Shown piece by piece: positions 27,119 to 35,021 of a stretch of DNA of 60,356 nucleotides. Both the position numbers and the translations under genes were made by a program. How positions within the stretch are numbered: the first letter of the stretch is position 1; each line of letters starts with the position of its first letter. This DNA is from Algibacillus agarilyticus. GTDB taxonomy: Bacteria > Pseudomonadota > Gammaproteobacteria > Enterobacterales > Alteromonadaceae. The stretch is from contig NZ_QMED01000029.1 in assembly GCF_003286125.1 (NCBI RefSeq), forward strand, positions 1 to 60,356, in the 5' to 3' direction. The notes under the pieces were generated by a model, which was not told the origin of the DNA, searched no databases, and was given only the letters and a program-made list of their open reading frames with translations.

Positions 27119-28588
27119 ATGAAATTAAGAACTTTATTAGTAACCTTCACCATAGCTTTGACGGCAGCTTGTGGCAGTAAGCAAACTCCGTCCAACACAG
27201 CTATGGCAGCAGATATTGCCCAACCCAATATCATGATGATTGTTATCGACGATTTAGGTTGGTCTGATGTCGGATACAACCAAACAACAGACTATTTTGA
27301 AACGCCAAATATTGATGCCCTAGCACAGCAAGGTTTGGTTTTTGATCAAGCCTACGCAGGAGCGGCTAACTGTGCGCCAAGCCGAGCGGTATTAATGTCG
27401 GGCCAATATGGGCCACGCCATGGTGTTTATACCGTATCGCCTTCAGCGCGCGGTAATGCCAAAACACGTAAGCTCATTCCGATAAAAAATACACGTGGTA
27501 TTAGCACTGGTGTTGTTACCATTGCCGAGTCACTAAAAACGGCAGGTTATACCACAGGCACTTTTGGTAAATGGCATTTAGGCGCAGATCCTGATCAGCA
27601 AGGATTTGATGTTAATGTTGCCGGCAGCCACCAAGGCATGACCTTTCATTACTTTAGCCCTTACGAACTACCAAACATTGAAGATGGCCCTAAAGGAGAA
27701 TATTTAACCGAGCGTTTAACCACAGAGGTGATCGACTGGGTCAAAGCAAGCAAAGATCAACCGTTTTTTGCTTATGTGCCTTACTACACGGTGCACACCC
27801 CTTATCAAGCGGTGGTTGATAAAGTGAATAAGTACCATAAAAAAGGCATTAAAAGTAAGCGAGAAGCCACCTATGCCGCGATGGTTGAGCATATGGATGA
27901 CAATGTTGGTCGAATTATTGATATGTTAGCGGCAGAAGGTTTAGCCGATAATACCGTGGTTATTTTTACCTCTGACAACGGTGGTTACCGTATGTCGTCA
28001 TTCCCAACCCCACTTCGTGGCGGAAAAGGCTCTTATTATGATGGCGGTTTACGCGTGCCATTAATTGTTCGTTGGCCAGAAAAAGTTAAACCAGGCCTTG
28101 ATCATACCCCTGTGATTAATGCTGACTTCTACCCAACGTTAGTTCATTTAACGAAATCACAACAGCCAAACCAAGTGCTAGATGGTGTTGATTTAACAGC
28201 ACACTTATTAGGACAACAAAAAATAGCGCAGCGCGATTTGTTCTGGCATTTCCCAGTATATTTACAGGCACATCATGCGCTAACTGACCAAGGGCAAGAT
28301 CCATTATTTAGAACCCGACCGGGCAGTGCTATTAGAAGTGGCGACTGGAAGCTGATCCAATACTTTGAGAACAATGAGTTTGAATTATATAACCTCGCCA
28401 ATGACCTTGCCGAGCAACATAACCTTGCCAGTGAGCATCTAGACAAGGTCGCAGAACTAAAAGCAAAACTCAAAGCATGGCAGCAACAAACTGGCGCCGA
28501 TATTCCTACCCAGCTTAACCCTGAATATGATGCGGACGTGAACCAACAGTTGATTGATAAAATACTAGCTAAAAAGGAGCGTCATTAA
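27119..28588 (+). CDS. S1-family sulfatase, arylsulfatase-like lipoprotein
   Basis: A 489-residue sulfatase with lipobox LTAAC near residue 18. Motifs: MMIVIDDLGWSDVGYN (metal site), formylglycine Cys85 in ANCAPSRAVLMSGQYGPRHG (canonical C-A-P-S-R), GTFGKWHLG, FFAYVPYYTVHTP, VIFTSDNGGYR and TPLRGGKGSYYDGGLRVPL. This set is typical of the large arylsulfatase A-like group with many subfamilies. Fourth sulfatase in the window. Followed by a strong terminator before the second sigma factor. Confidence 0.93.
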   Translation: MKLRTLLVTFTIALTAACGSKQTPSNTAMAADIAQPNIMMIVIDDLGWSDVGYNQTTDYFETPNIDALAQQGLVFDQAYAGAANCAPSRAVLMSGQYGPRHGVYTVSPSARGNAKTRKLIPIKNTRGISTGVVTIAESLKTAGYTTGTFGKWHLGADPDQQGFDVNVAGSHQGMTFHYFSPYELPNIEDGPKGEYLTERLTTEVIDWVKASKDQPFFAYVPYYTVHTPYQAVVDKVNKYHKKGIKSKREATYAAMVEHMDDNVGRIIDMLAAEGLADNTVVIFTSDNGGYRMSSFPTPLRGGKGSYYDGGLRVPLIVRWPEKVKPGLDHTPVINADFYPTLVHLTKSQQPNQVLDGVDLTAHLLGQQKIAQRDLFWHFPVYLQAHHALTDQGQDPLFRTRPGSAIRSGDWKLIQYFENNEFELYNLANDLAEQHNLASEHLDKVAELKAKLKAWQQQTGADIPTQLNPEYDADVNQQLIDKILAKKERH

Positions 28589-28657
28589 CCTGTAGTTATT
28601 GCTTAAGCCTAAAAGCAAAATCATCTTCCGCGCAAAAGTCTCAACCAATAAAAAAAA

Positions 28658-28675
28658 CTGAATATCACTATTCAG
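28658..28675. terminator. Small hairpin flanked by A and T runs
   Basis: CTGAATA-TCAC-TATTCAG, with eight A's before and GCTTTCGTTT after. Weak bidirectional terminator; the stronger one follows at 28754. Confidence 0.4.
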
Positions 28676-28753
28676 GCTTTCGTTTAAATAAGATATTAAA
28701 CTTATTTAGGCGCAGGATAAATTGTTTAGTTCAAGGCGCTAACTGCACTAATG

Positions 28754-28788
28754 AAAAAACGCTCTGTAGCAATACAGGGTGTTTTTTT
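28754..28788 (+). terminator. Rho-independent terminator after fourth sulfatase
   Basis: Stem CGCTCTGTA / TACAGGGTG (9 bp with two G-U pairs) closed by a GCAA tetraloop and followed by seven T's; six A's precede it. A classical intrinsic terminator. It separates the sulfatase pair from the second sigma/FecR pair, so that pair has its own promoter in the 250 bp that follow. Confidence 0.82.
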
Positions 28789-29037
28789 ATCGGCGTTTAT
28801 TACATAGCGGTGATCATATTAGCCACCATAAGTTGATTGGGCTCAGTTTATCTTTTAGCGTTAAATTTTGTTCTGTTGACAGCAAATAAAAGTAGACACT
28901 ATTTGGTTAGCTCTATTGATGTTGACTTATGCTTTTATATCAGTAGAGTTAACCGCATAGAAAACTAAGCAATGACTTCAACTGCACTCAGTATTTTTAA
29001 GGTGTTCGCTTTTCTCTTGGTTTAAGTTTCATTTTGT

Positions 29038-29592
29038 ATGACTAATAACAACCTTGTTAACAAAAACACAGAATCGCTCACTGCGTTGTCCGATAGTTTT
29101 ATTTCACTATTTGAAGCAGATAGGAGGCGAATTTACGCCTACATCTATGCTTTTGTCATGGATCCGGATATTGCTGACGAAATTTTTCAAGAAACAAGCG
29201 TATTGTTATGGCGTGACTTTGAAAAATTTGAACCGGGTAGTAACTTTTCAAAGTGGGCCAATGGCATCGTTTTTAATCGGGTGCGTTCTTACCGACGTAA
29301 AGAGAAAAAACATCACTTGTGTTTAAGTGATGAAGTCATTAGCGAACTTGCTGGCCAAATTTCAGAAAGTAATAACAGCGAAAAACGCTGGCAAGCTTTA
29401 CAAGCCTGTCTAGCGATGCTGACACCGACCTTACAACAGGTATATACCGATTTTTATGTTAAGAATACCACTGCGAATGAATTAGCTAAAACGACCGGGC
29501 GCTCGGTATCCTGGATCAGAAAAGCGGTGCAAAAACTGAGAAAAACGCTTGTTGACTGTATTGACCGTAAACAACGGGAGGGGCAAGTATGA
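29038..29592 (+). CDS. ECF sigma factor (second copy)
   Basis: A 184-residue ECF sigma factor paralogous to the one at 22856: region 2 with RRRIYAYIYAFVMDPDIAD, EIFQETSVLLWRDF and NFSKWANGIVFNRVRSY; region 4 with LQQVYTDFYVKNTTANELA and TGRSVSWIRKAVQKLR. The ATG has no Shine-Dalgarno sequence (TTTCATTTTGTATG), as for the first copy, so both may be leaderless. It ends in ATGA overlap with the FecR gene, with GGAGGGG as a strong ribosome site for the latter. The 450-bp gap upstream holds two terminators and nothing else recognised. Confidence 0.87.
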   Translation: MTNNNLVNKNTESLTALSDSFISLFEADRRRIYAYIYAFVMDPDIADEIFQETSVLLWRDFEKFEPGSNFSKWANGIVFNRVRSYRRKEKKHHLCLSDEVISELAGQISESNNSEKRWQALQACLAMLTPTLQQVYTDFYVKNTTANELAKTTGRSVSWIRKAVQKLRKTLVDCIDRKQREGQV

Positions 29593-31229
29593 ACCGCAGT
29601 GAAAAATTTGAGCAAATTCGAACCATCGCCGATGCTATTTGTGCAAAAGAAGTGACTTCTGAGCAGATCGATAACCTTGATAAAATGCTGGCGGGTAACC
29701 CAGAAGCACAGCAATTTTATTATGATTATATTGAAACACATATACAGCTTCAGGCAGAAGTTGGCCCGTCAATGGAGGTTGTGCGCCGACGGTTAATGGT
29801 TGATGAGGTCATTTTCCGCCCGAGTCATCAACAAGCAGCTTCATCTAATTCGATAACGCATACGCCATTGCCAGCTCAAGGTATCCCCAAAAAGTGGCTT
29901 ATCTTGACTATTATCCTAACAACCTTAGTCATGGTGACATTAGCGTGGTTTTTCGTTAATTTCGGCAAACAAGGTCAAGTTGCAGAACTTATTAGTGAAG
30001 ATGCATTACGAATAGAGGGCTCAGGGAAAATTGAAGCAAACTTAGTTTATCCTGGCGTATATTGGGCGATAAAGCCTGCGACGCTTACTTTACTTTCTGG
30101 TGAGCAGTTAACGTTAGCCAAGCATAGTTTAGTTAAACTTTATAATAGCGCCGAAATAGAACTTATGCGCGGTCGACTCTCTATCGAGAATGCCTCAGGC
30201 AAAAACCTTATTGTGAATACTGAGAATTTCTCTATTCATACAGGCGGTGGCAAGCTTGCTATCGATTTAACCCCAGCGCAACCACAAGTAACAGCTTCGG
30301 CTAAAGCGCTTTTACACCCAAAACGCTGGCGACCAAATCATTATTGGCCATTTGAAAGTACCAGCGATCGGGTCGTTGATTATGCGGGAAATGCCTTTGG
30401 TGTTTTGGGCTCTGGCGTAACTAAAGTGAACGGCTTAGTTGGCCAGTATGCGTTTGCTTTTGACAATGGTGCCCATGCCCGTATTAATGTTGGCAGTGGC
30501 GGGGGGACGGCTCCTGCAACAGGGTCTTTTTCGGTTATTGATGGCGTAACAATAGAAGCATTGGTTGTGCCTCATTTTACCGGGCAAATAGGTGATGAGC
30601 CTTATTTTGCCGAGCAAGACCAGATCTTCAGAAAAGACCAAACGGATAAACTACACCGGATGTTGTTAAGCTTTAAAAAAATTGGGACCAACCATAAAAC
30701 AGTGCCAAAAGGACTTAAAGGTAATGCCATAGCCTTTGGCATGTATTTAATTGGTCAGGGTTACCATACACTATTATTACCATTAGACGGAAAAGAAGGA
30801 CGCCCAAGTCTTAGGCAGTTAAAAGATGGCAATGCCCATCATATTGTCGGTAGTTATGATGTTAAAACGGGATTGAAAGCCATTTTTGTTGATGGTGAAA
30901 TGCTGGCGTCTTACCAATACCCAGCCGGCACCAAAATGATCAGTGGCGGTTCTGGCATGGCCAATATTGGCAACAACCCAAATAGAGCGGGTGATGCAGA
31001 GGCGTATGGAGGCATTATTGACGAAGTGGCGTTTTATGACTTTGCCATACCTGCTCATACTGTCCGTCAGCACTATCAAGCTGCCATGGCGGGAAAAAAT
31101 TACTTTAATATTGATTTTGTTAAGCAAGCTCTGCCTTTTAATATCCGTATTCCCTTACCTGATAATGAGGTAGTGATCATTGACGCATTATCAGGACTCA
31201 TCGTTAGCACTAAGCCTATCGGCCAATAA
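29589..31229 (+). CDS. Membrane FecR-type anti-sigma protein with periplasmic LamG domain (second copy)
   Basis: A 546-residue paralogue of the protein at 23449 with the same order: N-terminal helical domain (IADAICAKEVTSEQIDNLDK, FYYDYIETHIQL), one membrane helix near residues 103-124 (LILTIILTTLVMVTLAWFF), FecR domain (LLSGEQLTLAKHSLVKLYN) and LamG domain (WRPNHYWPFESTSDRVVDYA, GVTIEALVVPHF, HHIVGSYDVKTGLKAIFVDG, GGIIDEVAFYDFAI). The second LamG has about 20 extra residues in one loop near IFRKDQTDKLHRM, where a ligand could differ. Probable role: hold its sigma factor until a glycan or surface signal is sensed. The downstream 766 bp hold a MITE and an inverted repeat but no gene. Confidence 0.83.
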   Translation: MNRSEKFEQIRTIADAICAKEVTSEQIDNLDKMLAGNPEAQQFYYDYIETHIQLQAEVGPSMEVVRRRLMVDEVIFRPSHQQAASSNSITHTPLPAQGIPKKWLILTIILTTLVMVTLAWFFVNFGKQGQVAELISEDALRIEGSGKIEANLVYPGVYWAIKPATLTLLSGEQLTLAKHSLVKLYNSAEIELMRGRLSIENASGKNLIVNTENFSIHTGGGKLAIDLTPAQPQVTASAKALLHPKRWRPNHYWPFESTSDRVVDYAGNAFGVLGSGVTKVNGLVGQYAFAFDNGAHARINVGSGGGTAPATGSFSVIDGVTIEALVVPHFTGQIGDEPYFAEQDQIFRKDQTDKLHRMLLSFKKIGTNHKTVPKGLKGNAIAFGMYLIGQGYHTLLLPLDGKEGRPSLRQLKDGNAHHIVGSYDVKTGLKAIFVDGEMLASYQYPAGTKMISGGSGMANIGNNPNRAGDAEAYGGIIDEVAFYDFAIPAHTVRQHYQAAMAGKNYFNIDFVKQALPFNIRIPLPDNEVVIIDALSGLIVSTKPIGQ

Positions 31230-31460
31230 TAACGACACGCTTTGTCGAAGATCTGATTTCATCCGGGGTTTCAAACGATCCTGACACCGGGGAGATAAGG
31301 TTTAATTGAGAAGTTTAGATATGGCAGTTCTAGAATATAAAAAAGCTATACATTAATTTTAGTAGTAGAAAAGCAAATCAAATAAGCATAGCAAGACGAG
31401 AAAGTATAGCAGGATTGAGCGATATCTATTTTCATGTGAGGTGGGTATAGTTCTGTCCTG

Positions 31461-31729
31461 CTAGCGCGTGTTTACCTTTGTCGTATATATTTCGTTCAAT
31501 TCCAAAGCGTTTTGATCGCGGCATTGGCTTGATGGCATAGTGGTTCTACGTCAAAAGCCAATAACAAAGAGCAAACGTTTTGGATTGGACCCAAAGGGCA
31601 GCTCATTTGCACTATTTCTACTACGTTATCGCTCTTTTATGTAGAATAACGACACCGCAATCACTCTGCTTTGTATAAATCGTGCAGATACGGCTGCAAA
31701 AGCATACACAAAAGATAAACACGCCCTAG
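31461..31729 (+). mobile_element. IS5-type MITE, copy without insert (269 bp)
   Basis: Bounded by CTAG on both sides, with inverted ends GCGTGTTTACCTTTG and (other strand) GGCGTGTTTATCTTTTG. CTAG flanks fit the 4-bp YTAR-type target duplication of IS5-group elements. No coding capacity. A second copy at 52507-52876 in the same orientation is nearly identical but carries a 100-bp insert; this copy shows the empty site. Confidence 0.78.
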
Positions 31730-31871
31730 GATCAGAAATAACCGTTTCATCGCCAAGATATAGCTATTTATAATTATTTTTTCACCTCATTGAAGGCTAT
31801 TGTACCAATTTCATTAAATTTACTCCCTACTCAGAGCTACATTAGCGAGCTTAGAACAAGCCAAATTATTT

Positions 31872-31923
31872 ATACCAATTCATATAAATAAGTGATCTAT
31901 CACTTATTATTACGGATTGGTAT
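31872..31923. repeat. Inverted repeat between convergent genes
   Basis: AATAAGTGAT-CT-ATCACTTATT nested within ATACCAATT/GGATTGGTAT arms. The TACCAAT ends look like those of short alteromonad repeats. It lies between the convergent FecR and ulvan lyase genes and could act as a bidirectional terminator. Confidence 0.5.
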
Positions 31924-31995
31924 TAAACATAGTAATTCTATATTTCATTAATTTGACGCAGTTATTAACTTGCCAATGAGCTCCCAAGGGCGAGT

Positions 31996-34908
31996 TTAAT
32001 TTAGATTAGCTTGTTTCTTCATACGAATCACAAGCAATAACAAAGTTAATATTAATAATGAGGTTGGCATGCTACCACCTGATGACTCGTCACGGCCTGA
32101 ATCATCACCATTATCTTTTGGTGTATCGGGCGTATCGGGTGTATCGGGTGTATCTGGCGTATCTGGCGTATCGGGTGTATCTGGCGTATCTGGCGTATCT
32201 GGCGTATCTGGCGTATCTGGCGTATCTGGCGTATCTGGCGTATCTGGCGTATCGGGTGTATCGGGTGTATCGGGTGTATCGGGTGTATCTGGCGTATCTG
32301 GCGTATCTGGTGTATCTGGCGTATCGGGTGTATCTGGGGTATCTGGCGTATCTGGCGTATCTGGCGTATCTGGCGTATCTGGCGTATCAGGTGTATCCGG
32401 CGTATCAGGTGTATTGGGTGCTGCGTTGACAATGAGTTGCATGATCGCTTCACCGGTATCACCTTCACTGTTGATAGCGACGGCTTTGATAGTATGGCTA
32501 CCGACTGGCAAACCTAAAAGTTCTGCTTTCAAGTTATCGTTGTGTCCCCATTCATAAGGCGCAAGCCCTTCTTTACGGATCAATTGGTTATTAATAAATA
32601 ACTCGACTTGTTTGATAGAGACCGACTCATAATTAGACACAGCCAGCACTTCTAGTTTTAGATTTTGATAACCCTCTACCACAGTCATCGTTTGTTCAGG
32701 CATTGTGACAACAGGTATGGAGTCAACCACTTTAATAGTCATGGTACTTTCTGCGATATCGCCTTTGCTGTCGGTAACAACGGCTTTGGCGGTGTAATTA
32801 CCGGTGGCTAAATTTGAAAGCAGACCGCTTGACTGAGTCCAAGTAAATGGCGCGCTAGTTAGCTCAGAAACACTGTTGCCGTCTAAAAACAGTTCAACTT
32901 TACTGATGGTTCTTAATACATCAGGTGTGGCTACATCAGCAGCTATAGAAACATTGGTGTATCCTTGCTGTAATACCAGCTCAGACTCTGCAAATGAGAT
33001 GGTCGGGGTCGGTTTCACCACATTGAGAACCATGTAAGATTCAGACGTTTCTTGTAAGTCGTTCGTGACAACCGCTTTAATTGAATAACGACCCAGTGCT
33101 AAATTTTGTAATTGTGTATTGTTGTCTGACCAAGTATAAGGGGTCTCTGTCAGGCTAGATACCAAGGTATCGTCTATATATAAATCAACTTTGGAGATTG
33201 AACGCCCTTCTTCAGTAATAGAAGGGGTTGCGTTAATTTCTAAGCTTGGGTAGTTTTCGATTACCGTCAGTTCATTATGAGCAAAGCTTACAGATGTGGC
33301 ACTAATACCTAAATCTATCACCTGTAAGTGTAATGGTCTTTCAGTGCCAGAGCTTTGCTCCATTAAATAATAATAGACTTTGCCCTTTTTGACGTAAGCT
33401 CTACCGTGCGCAAAATTAAGTGGCGTGGTGGTGTCAGAATAAATTTTCTGGAAATCATTGGTGCCACCCCTTGCAACACTCACGGTCGGCCTTTTTTTAC
33501 CATCTATGGTTTCGAGGCCAACAAGGTAAATATTATCTCCTGCGGCATAAAGGCGTGAGCCGGAATCTTCTCTAATTTCATGAATAAACTCAGTTGCGCC
33601 GGCAGGTTTATAAAGGTGGCCATGTACGGTTTTATTAATCTCAAGATCTTTAACTGAATGGGTAAAGTGTAAGTCGCCTTTGTCGGTCAAAGCCCAGTCA
33701 AAACCACCAACAATGTAAACTGAGCCTGGCGGTCTGCCGCTGCCCCCACCGTCGGTAGCGGTTGCGGCTACTAAATCACCGGGTTCAAAAACTTTGATTT
33801 CATCGGCATCCACTAATGGCCAGGTCATTTGTTTGCCGGTATGGTCACGCCAAAGGTTACTTGCCGGATCGTCTAAGTAGGCATAATAAATACCGTTTTG
33901 GTAGACAAATTTGTCATTGTTATTACTACTACGTTTTTGGAAGGCCACACCGAGCTTACCGTCAAAGTACTTCATGTTACCGTACAACCCCCAGTTATGG
34001 TCTAGACCATGGCTTTTTTGGTTTTTACGACTAAATGCCTCAAAACGGCTCCACTTCTGCGCGTCTGCATCATACCAGTTGTAATAATAAGCCCCGTTAT
34101 TATTGCCGCCCCAACGCATATAGAGTAATAAATCACCCTCGGCGGTTTCAAAAAACTTCGGATAGGTGTATTCGGCAAAGTTTAATTTGTCGTCTAAATT
34201 ACCGGTCATCACTAGATGCTTGTAATCATTCGGGCCTTCACTGACGGCACTGGTATCTTTTACAAATTGCTTTTCTAGAGTGAAGTCGGCATCTGCGACT
34301 TCAGCTGCTCCTGCAATACTGTAGCTATATCTGAAAAAGTCATTTAAAAAAGGTTCGTGTGGATATTTGTCTAAATTACCATATTTACTGCCCGGTACAC
34401 TTTTATCACCGTATGCATGTAGGTCGTACACCATATGGATTGAACCGTTTTTAGGACTGACTGCTAAACCAATAGTATTGTGAGATTCACCAATCCACCA
34501 ACGGCCTTGATAGCCGGTATGCTGATGAGGAAACTCAATGGTTTTCACCACGCCTGTTTCAGTGTTTAAACGCGATAACATGACTTGACGGTTCATTTTT
34601 CCGCCTTTATACCAAGTCATAAATACATAGTTTTTATAAACTTTAACCGCATCACCATGGGCTGAGATACTGCCACCAAATTTATAGTTATAACTGGTAT
34701 CGGCTTTTTGTTGGTCTGCTGTTGATAGATTTAGATCTTTGAATGCCGAACTATCGACATCACGGCCATTAAAGTGCAAGGCAATGTCCGTAATTTTAGT
34801 TGAGGATTCTAAAGTGACTTTTGCCACGGTTGGGGCGGCCCATACACAGCTAGCGCAGAGTAACCCGAGTTGTATGATACGAGTAGAATGTTGCAATATG
34901 TTTTTCAT
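31996..34908 (-). CDS. PL24-like ulvan lyase with GlyGly-CTERM anchor
   Basis: A 970-residue secreted lyase. Signal ending TVAK; residues about 30-520 match the seven-bladed beta-propeller ulvan lyases (PL24 type, BNR-like): GGSISAHGDAVKVYKNYVFM, WWIGESHNTIGLAVSP, SIHMVYDLHAYGDK, NDFFRYSYSIAG, LLLYMRWGGNNNGAYYYNW and DHNWGLYGNMKYFDGKLG, which contain the conserved His and Arg residues of the active cleft. Three Ig-like domains follow (each ending in I/K-A-V-x-N/D-x-x-G/Q), then 32 PDT units, then SSGGSMPTSLLILTLLLL with a basic tail: a GlyGly-CTERM sorting signal of the rhombosortase type. It would start ulvan breakdown at the cell surface. A hairpin terminator separates it from the upstream lipoprotein gene. 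Confidence 0.85.
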   Translation of the reverse strand: MKNILQHSTRIIQLGLLCASCVWAAPTVAKVTLESSTKITDIALHFNGRDVDSSAFKDLNLSTADQQKADTSYNYKFGGSISAHGDAVKVYKNYVFMTWYKGGKMNRQVMLSRLNTETGVVKTIEFPHQHTGYQGRWWIGESHNTIGLAVSPKNGSIHMVYDLHAYGDKSVPGSKYGNLDKYPHEPFLNDFFRYSYSIAGAAEVADADFTLEKQFVKDTSAVSEGPNDYKHLVMTGNLDDKLNFAEYTYPKFFETAEGDLLLYMRWGGNNNGAYYYNWYDADAQKWSRFEAFSRKNQKSHGLDHNWGLYGNMKYFDGKLGVAFQKRSSNNNDKFVYQNGIYYAYLDDPASNLWRDHTGKQMTWPLVDADEIKVFEPGDLVAATATDGGGSGRPPGSVYIVGGFDWALTDKGDLHFTHSVKDLEINKTVHGHLYKPAGATEFIHEIREDSGSRLYAAGDNIYLVGLETIDGKKRPTVSVARGGTNDFQKIYSDTTTPLNFAHGRAYVKKGKVYYYLMEQSSGTERPLHLQVIDLGISATSVSFAHNELTVIENYPSLEINATPSITEEGRSISKVDLYIDDTLVSSLTETPYTWSDNNTQLQNLALGRYSIKAVVTNDLQETSESYMVLNVVKPTPTISFAESELVLQQGYTNVSIAADVATPDVLRTISKVELFLDGNSVSELTSAPFTWTQSSGLLSNLATGNYTAKAVVTDSKGDIAESTMTIKVVDSIPVVTMPEQTMTVVEGYQNLKLEVLAVSNYESVSIKQVELFINNQLIRKEGLAPYEWGHNDNLKAELLGLPVGSHTIKAVAINSEGDTGEAIMQLIVNAAPNTPDTPDTPDTPDTPDTPDTPDTPDTPDTPDTPDTPDTPDTPDTPDTPDTPDTPDTPDTPDTPDTPDTPDTPDTPDTPDTPDTPDTPDTPDTPDTPDTPKDNGDDSGRDESSGGSMPTSLLILTLLLLVIRMKKQANLN
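32122..32418 (-). repeat. 9-bp coding minisatellite, 32 PDT units plus one PNT
   Basis: A run of 9-bp units (read on the plus strand NGT-ATC-NGG) encodes Pro-Asp-Thr 32 times followed by one Pro-Asn-Thr. Units differ only at wobble bases, in small blocks of GGGTGT and TGGCGT types, which suggests recent expansion by slippage or unequal crossing-over. It forms the stalk between the lyase domains and the membrane anchor. Confidence 0.97.
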
Positions 34909-34929
34909 AGAAATACCACTTATTGTAAA

Positions 34930-34959
34930 ACAGCCCTCACCAAAAATGGCGAGGGCTGT
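34930..34959 (-). terminator. Intrinsic terminator between surface lipoprotein and ulvan lyase
   Basis: On the minus strand CAGCCCTCGCC-ATTTTT-GGTGAGGGCTG followed by TTTT. Strong GC-rich stem. It sits in the 113-bp gap within what otherwise looks like one operon, so lyase expression may be reduced or separately driven. Confidence 0.72.
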
Positions 34960-35021
34960 TGGTAATTCGCGCTGTCTAAATAGCGCTACCTTTGCTTTAT
35001 ATCAAGCTAAACGGGTCAGGC

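Noticed and set aside
28116-28473. Antisense frames within the fourth sulfatase
   Set aside because: Shadow frames of a well supported gene; no ribosome sites.
32122-32418. CRISPR-like array
   Set aside because: Units are 9 bp, contiguous with no spacers, and code for a protein stalk.
32052-32557. Three long overlapping reading frames on both strands across the lyase stalk
   Set aside because: They are translations of the 9-bp repeat in wrong frames (VSG, IRQ and YLA runs); the PDT frame belongs to the lyase gene.
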